From Mytilus edulis (lineage: Eukaryota; Mollusca; Bivalvia; Mytilida; Mytilidae), in the NCBI RefSeq assembly GCF_963676685.1, contig NC_092356.1:49935601-49999600 (forward strand): a DNA stretch of 64,000 nt, read 5' to 3'. Shown one piece after another: positions 63,842 through 64,000 of the stretch. The notes under the pieces were generated by a model. That model was not told the origin of the DNA, ran no database searches, and worked only from the letters and a program-made list of their open reading frames with translations. The translations under genes and the position numbers were made by a program. Position 1 is the stretch's first letter, and each line of letters begins with the position of its first letter.

Positions 63842-64000
63842 CTGGAAACAAGCAAAAAAATACTATATTTAGTCATAGCCAAAAATGATAAGATTCTTCA
63901 AGGAATCTTCAAGGAATTTAAATTCTTCAGGGAATCTTCAAAGTGTAGTACTTATAGTTAATGTTGAGATGTCCAATAATAATGTGTTTATCGCTATTTT

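Noticed and set aside
1-64000. CRISPR arrays, operons, rRNA or tRNA genes
   Set aside because: The window is animal nuclear DNA; no spaced direct-repeat array, rRNA or convincing tRNA cloverleaf was seen by eye.

Overview
This is AT-rich animal genomic DNA, most likely from a marine mussel (Mytilus or a close bivalve). Evidence: genes are split into small exons with GT/AG borders, introns are loaded with short dispersed repeats, and several repeats look bivalve-specific. These include a family containing GACGAAACGCGCGTCTGG, roughly 160-bp tandem cores next to ACGG-type microsatellites (the pearl/BIV160 type), and many degenerate fragments of one reverse transcriptase. There is no sign of bacterial or organellar DNA.

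The main content is a minus-strand tandem array of genes for tumour-necrosis-factor-receptor-like (TNFR-like) type I membrane proteins. Exons were joined by hand from splice sites, reading phase and paralogue comparison. Gene B (22237-32518) gives a complete 11-exon model of 368 residues: signal peptide, a CD40-like cysteine-rich pair, a third unusual cysteine module, a stalk, one membrane segment and a tail without a death domain. Gene A (43190-50720) has nine exons with matching phases, but an in-frame TAA just after the membrane segment would end the protein at 223 residues although two conserved tail exons follow. A last exon of the gene A type lies alone at 14992-15293 (copy C). A first-exon-like ATG-AAG plus donor at 2435 suggests a further copy (D) leaving the window on the left.

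The block 6836-16570 is a duplicate of 42241-43800 (the 3' part of gene A), swollen by insertions: reverse-transcriptase fragments, a FLYWCH/MULE transposase gene (10813-12129), an RT ORF (14042-14716) and a pearl-like element (about 15520-16495).

The right end carries the last five exons of a second minus-strand gene (56776-63841) encoding tryptophan-rich helical repeats like SFI1 centrosomal proteins. Its stop codon lies inside a 40-bp minisatellite, and its last intron holds a 3.6-kb inverted-repeat DNA transposon with a decayed ORF.

Other structure: two TTAA-bordered inverted-repeat elements that share one TTAA (2943-4529), three palindromic MITE-like units, a pair of adjacent long hairpins with the same loop (50340-50472), and an approximately 820-bp TTCA tetranucleotide array in intron 1 of gene B. 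Much of 17.0-22.2 kb, 38.5-41.2 kb and 50.9-52.0 kb shows nothing recognisable.
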